Assembly (NCBI GenBank): GCA_964417925.1
Contig: CAYQJV010000017.1
Coordinates: 1-29,874, forward strand
DNA: 29,874 bases
Source: CAYQJV01 sp964417925
GTDB lineage: Bacteria; Hydrothermota; Tepidihabitantia; B3-TA06; CAYQJV01
Reading direction: 5' to 3'
A model generated the notes under the pieces. The model did no database searches, was not told the DNA's origin, and was given only the letters and a program-made list of their open reading frames with translations. Of the stretch, positions 1 through 7,851 are shown piece after piece (position 1 is the first letter of the stretch; the number at the start of each line of letters is the position of its first letter). Made by a program: the position numbers and the translations under genes.

Positions 1-80
1 CTCATAAATTTACCTTTTCCAGATACTAATCCAATATCTTTTTGAAATTCTTCAGTAAACTAACCAATAAATAATTTCAT
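1..80 (-). pseudogene. 5' end of an unidentified gene with in-frame TAG, cut by window edge
   Basis: The dinB stop codon TGA overlaps an ATG (ATGA), the usual coupling signal in this genome, so a further gene probably begins here. Translation from this ATG gives MKLFIG, then TAG, then FTEEFQKDIGLVSGKGKFM in the same frame up to the window edge. The MKLFIG start followed by an EEF stretch and a GKF motif faintly recalls the 2'-5' RNA ligase/ThpR family, but the spacing is shorter than usual, so this is only a suggestion. The TAG could be a real nonsense mutation, a sequencing error, or a sign that no gene exists here. Confidence 0.3.
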
Positions 81-1131
81 TTAAAAAATCTTACAAGATT
101 TGAAAGCCTTATTCCGAGTAATCTTATCTTCTTTTTAATCTTTACCCGGTCTAAAAGAAAAACAGCTACATTTATAATCTCCTCATAAGTAGTTAATCCT
201 CTCTCAAAAGTATAAGACTTTGTGATGGTTTGAAAATCCTCAAATCTTATTTTTAAAGTCACAGTCCTTGCTCCTATTCTATCTCTATACAACCGTTCTG
301 AAATTTCTTGTGCTATATTCTTTAATACCTTTTGCAGTTTCTTCTTATCCTCAATGTCTTCTTGAAAGGTTATTTCTCTTGATAAAGACTTTCTCTCCCT
401 ATAACACACTACCTCTGAATCATCAATTCCTCTTGCATATTTATAAAGCATGTATCCCCATGCTTTTCCAAACTCCCTTAAAAGCCGTTGGATAGGAACT
501 TCTTTTAACTGCTTTACAGTCTCAATCCCCATTTTTTTGAGTTTTTCTTCTGTTTTCTTCCCCACTCCCCATAATTTTCTCACAGGAAGTTTATCAAGTA
601 TTTTCTCTACATCTTCCTTAGGTATTACTGTAAAACCATCTGGTTTGTCCAAATCAGATGCTATCTTTGCAAGCAATTTATTGGGGGCAACTCCTACACT
701 TGCAGTAAGGCCGGTTTCTTTTTTAATTTTTTCCTTTATTTCTTTTGCAATTTTTATAGGATTTTCAAAATCACTTAAATCTAAAAAGGCCTCATCAAGA
801 GAAAACATTTCTATCTTCTGAGTATAACTTTTAAGAATTTCTTTTATTTTTTCTGAAAATTTTTTATAAACATTAATTCTTACAGGTAAGAATATACAGA
901 AAGGGCAAAGTTTATAGGCTTTTTTAAAGGCATTGCAGAATGTATTCCATATTTCCTTGCTTCATATGATGCTGTGGATACAACTCCTCTCGCATTAGGA
1001 TTTCCATCCCCTCCCACTACAATGGGCTTACCTTTTAAAGAAGGATTAAGTAACTGTTCAATCGAAGCAAAAAAAGCATCCATGTCGATGTGCATTATCC
1101 ACCTCTGCTTATTTGCAATGTTTCTCACCAT
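77..1131 (-). CDS. dinB: DNA polymerase IV (Y-family), split by a -1 frameshift
   Basis: Translesion DNA polymerase of the Y family. The first frame (880-1131, 83 codons) carries the N-terminal catalytic motif MHIDMDAFFASIE and the YEARKYGI motif, then runs out of frame into a stop. The second frame (77-808) starts within the palm at SLDEAFLD, the motif with the second set of catalytic acidic residues, and continues through the thumb and little finger. Moving to the -1 frame at positions 919-925 joins the two exactly, reading MPLKKAYKLCPF and on to YTQKIEMFSLDEAF, with a total of about 351 residues, normal for DinB. Neither piece alone has the full active site. The gene follows the GH18 gene with a TAATG overlap. 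The start could instead be the ATG at 1095 (MHIDMDAF), which has a better Shine-Dalgarno (AGAGGTGG). The break is either a mutation or error in an A run, or a functional frameshift. Confidence 0.9.
919..925 (-). other. A_AAA_AAG slippery heptamer at the dinB frameshift
   Basis: On the minus strand the zero-frame codons are CCT TTA AAA AAG CCT. The bases 925 to 919 read A_AAA_AAG in phase, the same heptamer used for programmed -1 frameshifting in E. coli dnaX, and it is preceded by T_TTA_AAA, also a known slippery pattern. Slipping back one base gives AAA AAA GCC TAT and restores the DinB sequence with no residue lost. I see no strong downstream stem or upstream Shine-Dalgarno-like stimulator, so function is not shown. 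The A6 tract could equally be an A7 with one base lost. Confidence 0.5.
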
Positions 1132-2327
1132 TAATAAACTATAACTTTTATCTTTTTATTCTTTAAAAAGATAAAATAGATTCCTTTGTAAATTTTATTT
1201 ACCCTCCTACCTGTTACATCGTATATTCCTTCTTTTTCAAAGAATATTTTCTCAGTCATATCAGCAATTCCTGCATTTACAAACATCTCTTCTATAAGTT
1301 CCCATAGCTCCTCTCTTCCATAATCATAACTCAATGCCCATATACTTATTCCTTTCCATCCCCTATTAATAAGTTCATCATATTTATACCTAATACTTAC
1401 ACTATCCTCATACCAACCCTGATACCAGTTTGCATCAATATATCTGTACCAAGGATTTTTAGTAGGTTCATACCACAGTTTTTCATATTGGTTGAGTTTT
1501 TCATTTGTAATGTAACTGTATGTATATGCCTTCCCAGGTGTTTTTGTCTTACTATACGGCAATGAATCTTTACACCCCCATTCATACCCATAGTATGGAA
1601 TTCCAAGCAAAAGTTTTTCTTTATTACACCTCGCTTGGTAATAATCCATACTTTTTTTAACGCAAAACTCTTCATTTTCAAAAGGAGCAACAGGACCTGT
1701 ATATTCTGAATAGGAATAATGATAATCATATGTCATCAAAATCAAAAAATCAACCGAATTACACAAACATTCTACATCAAACCTTTCATTCCAGTTAATT
1801 GCGGGTAGACAAACTGCAATTTTTTTATTTTTTGTATGAATTTTCCAAGAAAGCTCAACTATAAAATCAGAAAAAATTTCTCTATCTGTGGTATATGGGA
1901 ATTCAAAATCTATTACTACTCCATCACAATCTTCTGATATAGATACAATTGTATTTATGCATGTATCTTTTGATGATGTTAAAATTTCATGAATCTCAGA
2001 TGCAGAAAAACAGGTAAAAGTCAAGAACAGCTCAGTATCTGTGTTTCTTGCGCAATTAGCCATTTCTTTCCACTCCTCTGGCCATCCGTTTGTCTTTTTA
2101 ACCTTTCCCGTAGAAGAAAGTTCTATACAGAAAAAAGAAAGAGCGGATAAAAGCTCCCAATGAATTGCATGGTATCTATTACCTCTCCAGTAAGGGTAAA
2201 ATCCAAAAACGTACCTATTAGGTTTTCCCTTTTTTAAAGGTAGTGTGTAATAATAAAAGAAAGAATCTATAGGATGTTCTTTATAATGTAGAAAATGGCC
2301 TATAAAAATAAAGTAAAATAAAAGCAT
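1131..2327 (-). CDS. secreted GH18-family glycoside hydrolase-like protein with C-terminal sorting-like tail
   Basis: Probable exported chitinase-like/YaaH-like TIM-barrel protein. Counting from the ATG at 2327 (398 residues), it has a hydrophobic N-terminus, an opening YVFGFYPYWRG strand, the catalytic motif CDGVVIDFEFP with E142 as the likely acid/base, the MTYDYHY strand, LLGIPYYGYEW and the closing GISIWALSYDYG strand, all diagnostic of GH18. The middle Asp of DxxDxDxE is Val, while the Asp two before the Glu is kept. The C-terminus, IYDVTGRRVNKIYKGIYF and a lysine-rich end, resembles the sorting domains of secreted proteins in Bacteroidetes-like and candidate-phylum bacteria. A longer reading from TTG at 2375 exists, but the likely transcript start lies at about 2374, which favours the ATG. 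First gene of an operon with dinB. The substrate is unknown; peptidoglycan or chitin-like glycans are the family options. Confidence 0.8.
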   Translation of the reverse strand: MLLFYFIFIGHFLHYKEHPIDSFFYYYTLPLKKGKPNRYVFGFYPYWRGNRYHAIHWELLSALSFFCIELSSTGKVKKTNGWPEEWKEMANCARNTDTELFLTFTCFSASEIHEILTSSKDTCINTIVSISEDCDGVVIDFEFPYTTDREIFSDFIVELSWKIHTKNKKIAVCLPAINWNERFDVECLCNSVDFLILMTYDYHYSYSEYTGPVAPFENEEFCVKKSMDYYQARCNKEKLLLGIPYYGYEWGCKDSLPYSKTKTPGKAYTYSYITNEKLNQYEKLWYEPTKNPWYRYIDANWYQGWYEDSVSIRYKYDELINRGWKGISIWALSYDYGREELWELIEEMFVNAGIADMTEKIFFEKEGIYDVTGRRVNKIYKGIYFIFLKNKKIKVIVY

Positions 2328-2380
2328 TAATAAATATACCTCATAAATCAAAAAAGTCAAAAGTGTTTGAAGCAAAAATT

Positions 2381-2409
2381 ATTATAAATGTTTTTTCATC
2401 CTTTATCAA
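2381..2409 (-). promoter_or_regulatory. promoter of the GH18-dinB operon
   Basis: TTGATA (2404-2409) and TATAAT (2381-2386) on the minus strand with a 17-bp spacer. The predicted transcript start is near 2374, leaving a 47-base leader before ATG 2327 with a weak GAGG at about ten bases. A second candidate lies downstream: TTGACT (2355-2360), 16 bp, TATATT (2333-2338), five bases before the ATG, which would give a near-leaderless mRNA. Which one is used cannot be decided from sequence. Confidence 0.55.
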
Positions 2410-2412
2410 AGT

Positions 2413-2440
2413 TTGTAAAAATACATTTTTACAGTATAAT
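2413..2440 (+). promoter_or_regulatory. promoter of the TonB-dependent receptor
   Basis: TTGTAA (2413-2418), 16 bp, TATAAT (2435-2440). The transcript would start near 2447, giving a leader of about 14 bases that holds AGGAGG at 2451-2456, four bases before the ATG at 2461. The Shine-Dalgarno position favours ATG 2461 over the adjacent TTG at 2458. Confidence 0.6.
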
Positions 2441-2460
2441 TTTACCAAAAAGGAGGCTTG

Positions 2461-4638
2461 ATGATAGAAATTCTATTCGCAGTACTTACAGGAACAGTAA
2501 AAGGAAAGGTTACTGATGCCCATGGAGAGCCCCTTACAGGAGTAAATGTGGTTATTTTACAAACTGATAAAGGAGCATCAACCGACGAAAATGGAAATTT
2601 TTGTATCTCTGGAATTAAAGTGGGAAGATATACAGTTGAATTTTCAATGCTTGGATACAGAACCAAAAGGATACCGAACGTAATTATTACAGCCCAGAGA
2701 CCAGTTTTTCTTGAAGTTAAAATGCATGAAGAACCAATAAAGATAAAAGGAGTTACTGTTAAGCCAGACTATTTTGAAAGAGATGAAGAAGCACCCACAA
2801 GCAGTCATGTGCTATCCTATGAAGAGATAAGAAGAACTACAGGCGTAGCAGAAGATGTATCAAGAATGGTACAGTTATTTTCAGGAGTTCAAACTCCATC
2901 AGATGATAGAAATGACATTGTTGTAAGGGGAGGAACACCTCTGGAGAATGCGTTCTATGTTGATGGAGCAAGAATTCCCAATCCAAACCATTTTGCATCC
3001 ATGGGCTCAGGAGGTGGTCCAATAGGGATGCTACAGACATTCTTTATTAAAAAAGCAAAGATATATACCGGAGGATTCCCAGCAAGATATGGAGATGCTC
3101 TTTCATCTGCTATTGTAATTGAATACAGGAATGGAGTAAAAGACAAAAGACTCTATATATTTGATGTCTCAATGGCTGGGGCAGGAATGATTTTTGATGG
3201 TTCAGTGGGGAATTTTTCCTACTTATTTTCTGCAAGAAGAAGTTTTCTTGATTTAATGAAGTTATTTGGAGCAATTGATATATCAGGAATTCCAGAGTAT
3301 TATGATATTCAATCAAAGATAACGTACCGGATATCTCCTAACCACATAATCTCTTTTCTTGGAATAGGTGGGGACAGCTGGATTTATATAACCGAGTTTG
3401 GAGCAGAAGAGTATGAAATTACAAATAGGTCAGCCCAGTATACCTTATGCACAAGATACAGGTTTTTAAATAACAGCAACATCTTTACCCTTCTTTTATA
3501 CGAAACAAAAAATAACTACGATGTTGATGTGAAAGAAAAAGAAGAAAAAATATATTATAACCATTCCTTGGAAAAAGAAGATAACATAGCATTTACTGCA
3601 GATATTAAAGGAAATCTTATTGATGTAACAACTGGGGCAGAGTTTTCCTTTGTTTCATTCAGGCACAATATATGGGTTAGAAATGAGTTTAAAGAAGATA
3701 AAAAAGAAAATACCTATAACACTGCATTGTTTTTGCAAAGTTTTAAAAGAATAGACAGATTTTCAATTTCTCCTGGAATAAGAATATCCTATCTTGAGTA
3801 TAATAAAAATCTATCATTTTCGCCAAGAGTCTCTTTTTCCTTTGAAATAAATCCTCTGCTTTTCTTTAATTTTTCAACAGGAATTTATACACAGCATCCT
3901 GAGTGGATATGGTTTACTGCAAATGATGATAATAAAAATCTTAGGGATATGAAGGCATATCACTTTATCGCAGGAATTGATTATTATCTTAGGGAAGATG
4001 CGATGTTAAAAATAGAAACATATGAAAAAATATACAGAGATTATCCAGTGGATAAGGTTGATTCAGCAAGGATACTTTTAAACGAGGGAGCATCCTATGA
4101 AGGTTTTTTAAACTTTCACCCAATGATAAGTGAAGGAAAAGGTTATGCAAGGGGAATTGATTTTGAATTGCAGAAAAGATTTTCTGATGGGTTTTATGGA
4201 GTTTTATCATATTCTTTTACCAAAACAGGCGTTGTTCCATTATCCGGTAAAGAGTATCCATCAATATTTGAAGTTCCCCATGCTTTAAAAATAGCAGGGG
4301 GAATAGAGGTTTTTAAAAATTTTACCATTGGATTTAAATGGGCATTTGGTTATGGAAGACATTACTATCCAATAGACTCTCTTGCCTCTGCACAAGCTGG
4401 ATATGTAGTAAGGGATTATTCCACCATAAAAGAGTATCCTCCATACCATAGACTTGATATAAGGATTGAAAAAAGAGAGTTTCACAAAAAGTTCAATATA
4501 GTGTGGTATTTTGAAATAGACAATGTATATGCAAGGAAAAACATAAGGGAGTACTACTGGGATGATGTGGAGAAAAAAATAAAAGTCTCTTATCAATGGG
4601 GTTTCATGCCGGTTGGAGGGACAAAGATAGAATTTTAA
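2461..4638 (+). CDS. TonB-dependent outer-membrane receptor with carboxypeptidase-like N-terminal domain
   Basis: Outer-membrane transporter of about 725 residues. After a short hydrophobic export segment (MIEILFAVL) comes a carboxypeptidase-regulatory-like beta-sandwich, roughly residues 12-95 (GKVTDAHGEPLTGVNVVI, then GYRTKRI), a plug domain from about 100 to 215 (VQLFSGVQTPSDDRNDIVVRG, YVDGARIPNP, GGFPARYGDALSSAI), and then alternating aromatic/polar strands typical of a 22-strand barrel ending in Phe. The plug motif IVVRGG...NAFYVDG is characteristic of the family. The architecture is like SusC/CarboxypepD_reg receptors of Bacteroidetes and related groups, but there is no SusD neighbour, so the substrate cannot be assigned. 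Codons and composition match the neighbours. It stands alone, with its stop overlapping that of the convergent trmFO by three bases. Confidence 0.9.
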   Translation: MIEILFAVLTGTVKGKVTDAHGEPLTGVNVVILQTDKGASTDENGNFCISGIKVGRYTVEFSMLGYRTKRIPNVIITAQRPVFLEVKMHEEPIKIKGVTVKPDYFERDEEAPTSSHVLSYEEIRRTTGVAEDVSRMVQLFSGVQTPSDDRNDIVVRGGTPLENAFYVDGARIPNPNHFASMGSGGGPIGMLQTFFIKKAKIYTGGFPARYGDALSSAIVIEYRNGVKDKRLYIFDVSMAGAGMIFDGSVGNFSYLFSARRSFLDLMKLFGAIDISGIPEYYDIQSKITYRISPNHIISFLGIGGDSWIYITEFGAEEYEITNRSAQYTLCTRYRFLNNSNIFTLLLYETKNNYDVDVKEKEEKIYYNHSLEKEDNIAFTADIKGNLIDVTTGAEFSFVSFRHNIWVRNEFKEDKKENTYNTALFLQSFKRIDRFSISPGIRISYLEYNKNLSFSPRVSFSFEINPLLFFNFSTGIYTQHPEWIWFTANDDNKNLRDMKAYHFIAGIDYYLREDAMLKIETYEKIYRDYPVDKVDSARILLNEGASYEGFLNFHPMISEGKGYARGIDFELQKRFSDGFYGVLSYSFTKTGVVPLSGKEYPSIFEVPHALKIAGGIEVFKNFTIGFKWAFGYGRHYYPIDSLASAQAGYVVRDYSTIKEYPPYHRLDIRIEKREFHKKFNIVWYFEIDNVYARKNIREYYWDDVEKKIKVSYQWGFMPVGGTKIEF

Positions 4639-5924
4639 TAAATAAAATTTTGTATATCTTTAATTTCTCCTACTGCTCTTTTTAAATACTCTAAATATCT
4701 TTTTTTCTTGGATAATTTCTTAGGAATTGGAGGCAATAGCCCAAAATTTGCCTTCATTGGTTGAAAATCTGGATTTTGAGTGGTGATGTATTTTAACAAT
4801 GCTCCTATCATGGTCTCTGAAGGAAATACAATAGGTTCTTTTTCTTTTAAAAATCTTACTGCATTTATCCCTGCAACAAATCCTGTTGCAATTGCAGAAA
4901 CATATCCTTCTGCTCCTGTAATCTGACCTGCAAAAAATATCCTTTTATCTTTTTTAAATTGTAGAGTTGAAAGAAGAACCTGAGGGGAGTTTATAAATGT
5001 ATTTCTGTGCATTACTCCATATCTTACAAACTCAGCTTGCTCAAGTCCTGGAATCATTCTAAAGATTCTATTTTGTTCAGAAAATCTTAAATTTGTCTGA
5101 AAACCAACAAGATTGTAAAGAGTTCTTTCCTTGTTTTCTGGTCTTAATTGAACCACAGCATAAGGAAGCTTTCCTTTATACTCAAGACCTATAGGCCTCA
5201 GTGGACCAAATCTTAATGCATCCTTTCCTCTTCTTGCTATTTCCTCTATAGGAAGACATGCTTCAAAAAATCCTTTGTCCTTTTTTTCAAACTCTTTTAA
5301 AGGATGTGTTTCAGCTTTTAGAAGTTCTTCCACGAACCTTTCGTACTCTTCCTTGGTCATTGGACAGTTCACATAAGCCTCTCCTTTATTATACCTTGCT
5401 TTTAAATAGACCTTCTCCCAGTTTATGCTCTCTGCAGTAACGATAGGAGATGTAGCATCGTAAAAATAAAGGTAATCCTCTCCCACCAGGTCTTTTATTC
5501 TTTCTGCAAAATCATCAGAAGTTAAAGGACCGGTTGCAATTATAACAACACCTTCTGGAATTTCTTTTACCTCCTCTCTTATTATCTCTACAAATTCATT
5601 CTTTTCAAGCTCTTCTGTAACTTTTTTTGAAAACCTTTCTCTATCAACTGTTAAAGAATGTCCTGCAGGGATTCTTGTAGCAAACGCAGCTTTTATAAGA
5701 AAAGATCCAAGTAATGAAAGTTCTCTTTTTATAAATCCACTTGCTTTCAAGGGAATGTAAGATCCTAAAGAATTACTACATACAAGTTCTGCAAGGTAGG
5801 AGGTTTTATGTACTGGAGTAAAATTAACCGGTCTTTGTTCAAAAAGTTTAATCTTTATTTTTCTCTTTGCAATTTGATATGCTGCCTCTGTTCCTGCGAG
5901 TCCACCACCAACTATAGTTATCAC
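4635..5924 (-). CDS. trmFO: methylenetetrahydrofolate-tRNA-(uracil-5-)-methyltransferase
   Basis: FAD- and folate-dependent enzyme that makes ribothymidine at tRNA position 54, using methylene-THF as the carbon donor. The protein is 429 residues, normal for TrmFO. It opens with the FAD-binding glycine motif VGGGLAGTEAA and the following acidic residue, has the family motif SYLAELVCSNSLGS with the conserved Cys49, and a second conserved Cys223 in FFEACLPIEEIARRG. LRFGPLRPIGL and FFAGQITGAEGYVSA are further family signatures. The start is GTG and overlaps the CapA stop as GTGA, so translation is probably coupled. Last gene of the M23-CapA-trmFO operon. No functional link to the two envelope genes is apparent. 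Confidence 0.95.
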   Translation of the reverse strand: MITIVGGGLAGTEAAYQIAKRKIKIKLFEQRPVNFTPVHKTSYLAELVCSNSLGSYIPLKASGFIKRELSLLGSFLIKAAFATRIPAGHSLTVDRERFSKKVTEELEKNEFVEIIREEVKEIPEGVVIIATGPLTSDDFAERIKDLVGEDYLYFYDATSPIVTAESINWEKVYLKARYNKGEAYVNCPMTKEEYERFVEELLKAETHPLKEFEKKDKGFFEACLPIEEIARRGKDALRFGPLRPIGLEYKGKLPYAVVQLRPENKERTLYNLVGFQTNLRFSEQNRIFRMIPGLEQAEFVRYGVMHRNTFINSPQVLLSTLQFKKDKRIFFAGQITGAEGYVSAIATGFVAGINAVRFLKEKEPIVFPSETMIGALLKYITTQNPDFQPMKANFGLLPPIPKKLSKKKRYLEYLKRAVGEIKDIQNFIY

Positions 5925-7006
5925 CTTGGTAAAATCACCCCTCCTGAGTCAAATAAAGGAGAAGTTAAGGGGAAATCCTCTTTGGAAAGTTTTTCTATAA
6001 GATAAAATGCCCTGTTTTTATCATCCTTTTTTGGTCCTCCTGGAGGTAGTTGGACAAAGGAATATATCCTTCCTTTTAAAAATCTTCCTCTCTTATCAAG
6101 TTCAATCCATAGTAAAGGTGCAATACCTGCCTCTCCTGCGAGATTCATTCCTCCATAAGTACAAAAGTTACCAAGACTATAAGCAATAAGTCTTTTCTTG
6201 TATACCTCAATCGCCCTGGGAACATGGGGACCATGCATTAAAATTAAATCTGCTCCTCTATCCACTGCATCGTGAGCAAACTTAACGAGATTTCCCCTTG
6301 GTTCTCCAAGAAAATATTCAAATTCGTTTTTTATATGTAAGGCAGATCTACCTTCTTTTCCTCCGTGAACCGAAATAATTAATATGTCATATTTCTTTGA
6401 CAATGAATCAATTTCACAAAGCACATCTTCTGGATATATGATTGAACGTGGAGGAACTCCATAAGATAGGGCAATTAAGCCTATCTTAACCCCTCTTACA
6501 TGAAACTCCGCTATCTCTCCATCTTTACTTGAATATTTTATTCCCACACTGTCAAGTGTTCTTTTGGTTGATAAAAGCCCATAATATCCAAAATCCCTTG
6601 CATGGTTGTTTGCAAGTGATAAAACATCAAAACCAGCATTCACAAGATTTTTTACCAATCTGGTGGGAGTTCTGAAAACATAAGCTTTTCCCTTTTTTAT
6701 TTTCTTTGCAGGAACTCCATTATTACATAAAGGTCCTTCAAGATTTCCAAAAGCTATATCTGCTTTTTTTAAAATTTCTACTGCATCTGAAAAAAGATAC
6801 TTACCATCCTCTGGAGGAAGTTTTGGATATGGAAAATCTGTTCCCATCATTATATCTCCAACTGCAGAAATTGTGAGAACTGTGGTATCAAGGAAAGTAC
6901 TTTCTTTTTTACTCTGTTCTTCAAGAGTTGACAACAAAACAAAAAATGCAGATAAAAACGATATACCAAGACCCATAATTATTAGTGGAAGAATTCTTCT
7001 TTCCAT
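5921..7006 (-). CDS. CapA-family (poly-gamma-glutamate type) metallophosphatase-like protein
   Basis: A 361-residue protein anchored by an N-terminal membrane helix (residues about 5-26) with the catalytic domain outside. Family motifs appear in order: AVGDIMMGTD (Asp51), FGNLEGPL, VLSLANNHARDFG, ISVHGG, LILMHGPHVPRAIE and IAYSLGNFC, the pattern of the calcineurin-like CapA domain in which Asp, Asn and His bind metal. CapA was named for poly-gamma-glutamate capsule synthesis, but without capB/capC neighbours that role cannot be claimed here. Its place after an M23 peptidase suggests envelope work. The start has AGGAG about eight bases upstream and overlaps the M23 gene by 25 bases. Confidence 0.85.
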   Translation of the reverse strand: MERRILPLIIMGLGISFLSAFFVLLSTLEEQSKKESTFLDTTVLTISAVGDIMMGTDFPYPKLPPEDGKYLFSDAVEILKKADIAFGNLEGPLCNNGVPAKKIKKGKAYVFRTPTRLVKNLVNAGFDVLSLANNHARDFGYYGLLSTKRTLDSVGIKYSSKDGEIAEFHVRGVKIGLIALSYGVPPRSIIYPEDVLCEIDSLSKKYDILIISVHGGKEGRSALHIKNEFEYFLGEPRGNLVKFAHDAVDRGADLILMHGPHVPRAIEVYKKRLIAYSLGNFCTYGGMNLAGEAGIAPLLWIELDKRGRFLKGRIYSFVQLPPGGPKKDDKNRAFYLIEKLSKEDFPLTSPLFDSGGVILPR

Positions 7007-7776
7007 GTTTCTTTCTCCTTAAACCACTCTATTGGATCTACAGGAACTCCATTTACGTATACTCCAAAATGAAGATGAGGACCTGTGGAAAGCCCAGTAT
7101 CTCCAACAAATCCAATTGTATCTCCTGCATGAATATAATCTCCTTCTTCGGCCATTCTTTTAGATAAGTGATAATAAACGGTCTTCAAATTACACCCATG
7201 ATCTATAATTACCGTGTTTCCCTGTAGAGTAAAATAATCTGAAAGCACTACCTTTCCATCACAACAAGCAATAACAGGAGTTCCATAAGGGGCAGCTATA
7301 TCAATTCCAGAGTGATGCCATAAAGTTCTATGCCCCTCTTTTCTTTCAACCCCGTAATAGGAAGTTATCCTTCCATGTAATGGAACATACATAGGAATAA
7401 TAGAATACAGAGTATCAGATGGTGCATTTAATACCTCTTTTATTTTTTCTCTTTCTTCTTTTATTTTTTCTTCTTTAAAAAGTTTCTTTTTTTTATCAGA
7501 AAACTTTATATACTGAACTTTAAATCTTTTCTTCTTAACCCATATTTTTTTCTTTTCAGTAAAAAAAGAGTTTCTAAATTCCAATACATGCATCCCAGGA
7601 GTTGCATTGTAAGATACGCCTATAATAAAAAAATATAAAGAATCCTTTTTATTGCTTTTAATTCTTTTACCATCAAAATAGATCCTTCCTGTATCTCTCA
7701 CAAAACCAAGAATTACGCCTCCTTGTTCTACTTCATTATTAAGAGTCACCAACTTAAACAAAATCCAAAAAAGCAT
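6982..7776 (-). CDS. M23-family metallopeptidase (LytM domain), exported
   Basis: Zinc endopeptidase that would act on peptidoglycan cross-bridges, or a regulator of such enzymes. It is 264 residues long: a hydrophobic N-terminal segment, a beta-rich lysine-laden domain (about 20-100), a charged helix (100-118) and a LytM domain (about 128-252). The zinc ligands are present: HHSGID (His155, Asp159) and HLHF (His236), with the catalytic His203 in YYHLS and His234, so it should be active. GDTIGFVGDTGLSTGPHLHF and PVDPIEWF are typical. First gene of its operon. TATAAT ends seven bases before the ATG and there is no Shine-Dalgarno, so the mRNA is probably leaderless. Confidence 0.9.
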   Translation of the reverse strand: MLFWILFKLVTLNNEVEQGGVILGFVRDTGRIYFDGKRIKSNKKDSLYFFIIGVSYNATPGMHVLEFRNSFFTEKKKIWVKKKRFKVQYIKFSDKKKKLFKEEKIKEEREKIKEVLNAPSDTLYSIIPMYVPLHGRITSYYGVERKEGHRTLWHHSGIDIAAPYGTPVIACCDGKVVLSDYFTLQGNTVIIDHGCNLKTVYYHLSKRMAEEGDYIHAGDTIGFVGDTGLSTGPHLHFGVYVNGVPVDPIEWFKEKETWKEEFFH

Positions 7777-7783
7777 AGATTTA

Positions 7784-7811
7784 ATTATACATGAAACTAT
7801 CTGAAACTCAA
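7784..7811 (-). promoter_or_regulatory. leaderless-type promoter of M23-CapA-trmFO
   Basis: TTGAGT (7806-7811), 16 bp, TATAAT (7784-7789) on the minus strand. Seven bases separate the -10 box from ATG 7776, so the transcript should begin within about one base of the start codon. No Shine-Dalgarno sits in the gap. Confidence 0.7.
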
Positions 7812-7816
7812 ATAAA

Positions 7817-7844
7817 TTGATTAATCAAACAAAAAAGATATAAT
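7817..7844 (+). promoter_or_regulatory. leaderless-type promoter of the cyclo-ligase gene
   Basis: TTGATT (7817-7822), 16 bp, TATAAT (7839-7844), then seven bases before ATG 7852. It is nearly the mirror image of the divergent M23 promoter: the two -35 boxes are five bases apart. No Shine-Dalgarno precedes the ATG. Confidence 0.7.
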
Positions 7845-7851
7845 AAGAATA

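Noticed and set aside
450..821. Plus-strand open frame opposite dinB (123 codons)
   Set aside because: Shadow of the well-supported DinB frame on the minus strand; no Shine-Dalgarno or family features.
2837..3316. Several minus-strand open frames opposite the TonB receptor
   Set aside because: Leu/Ser/Phe-rich shadows of a clear receptor gene, with no start signals.
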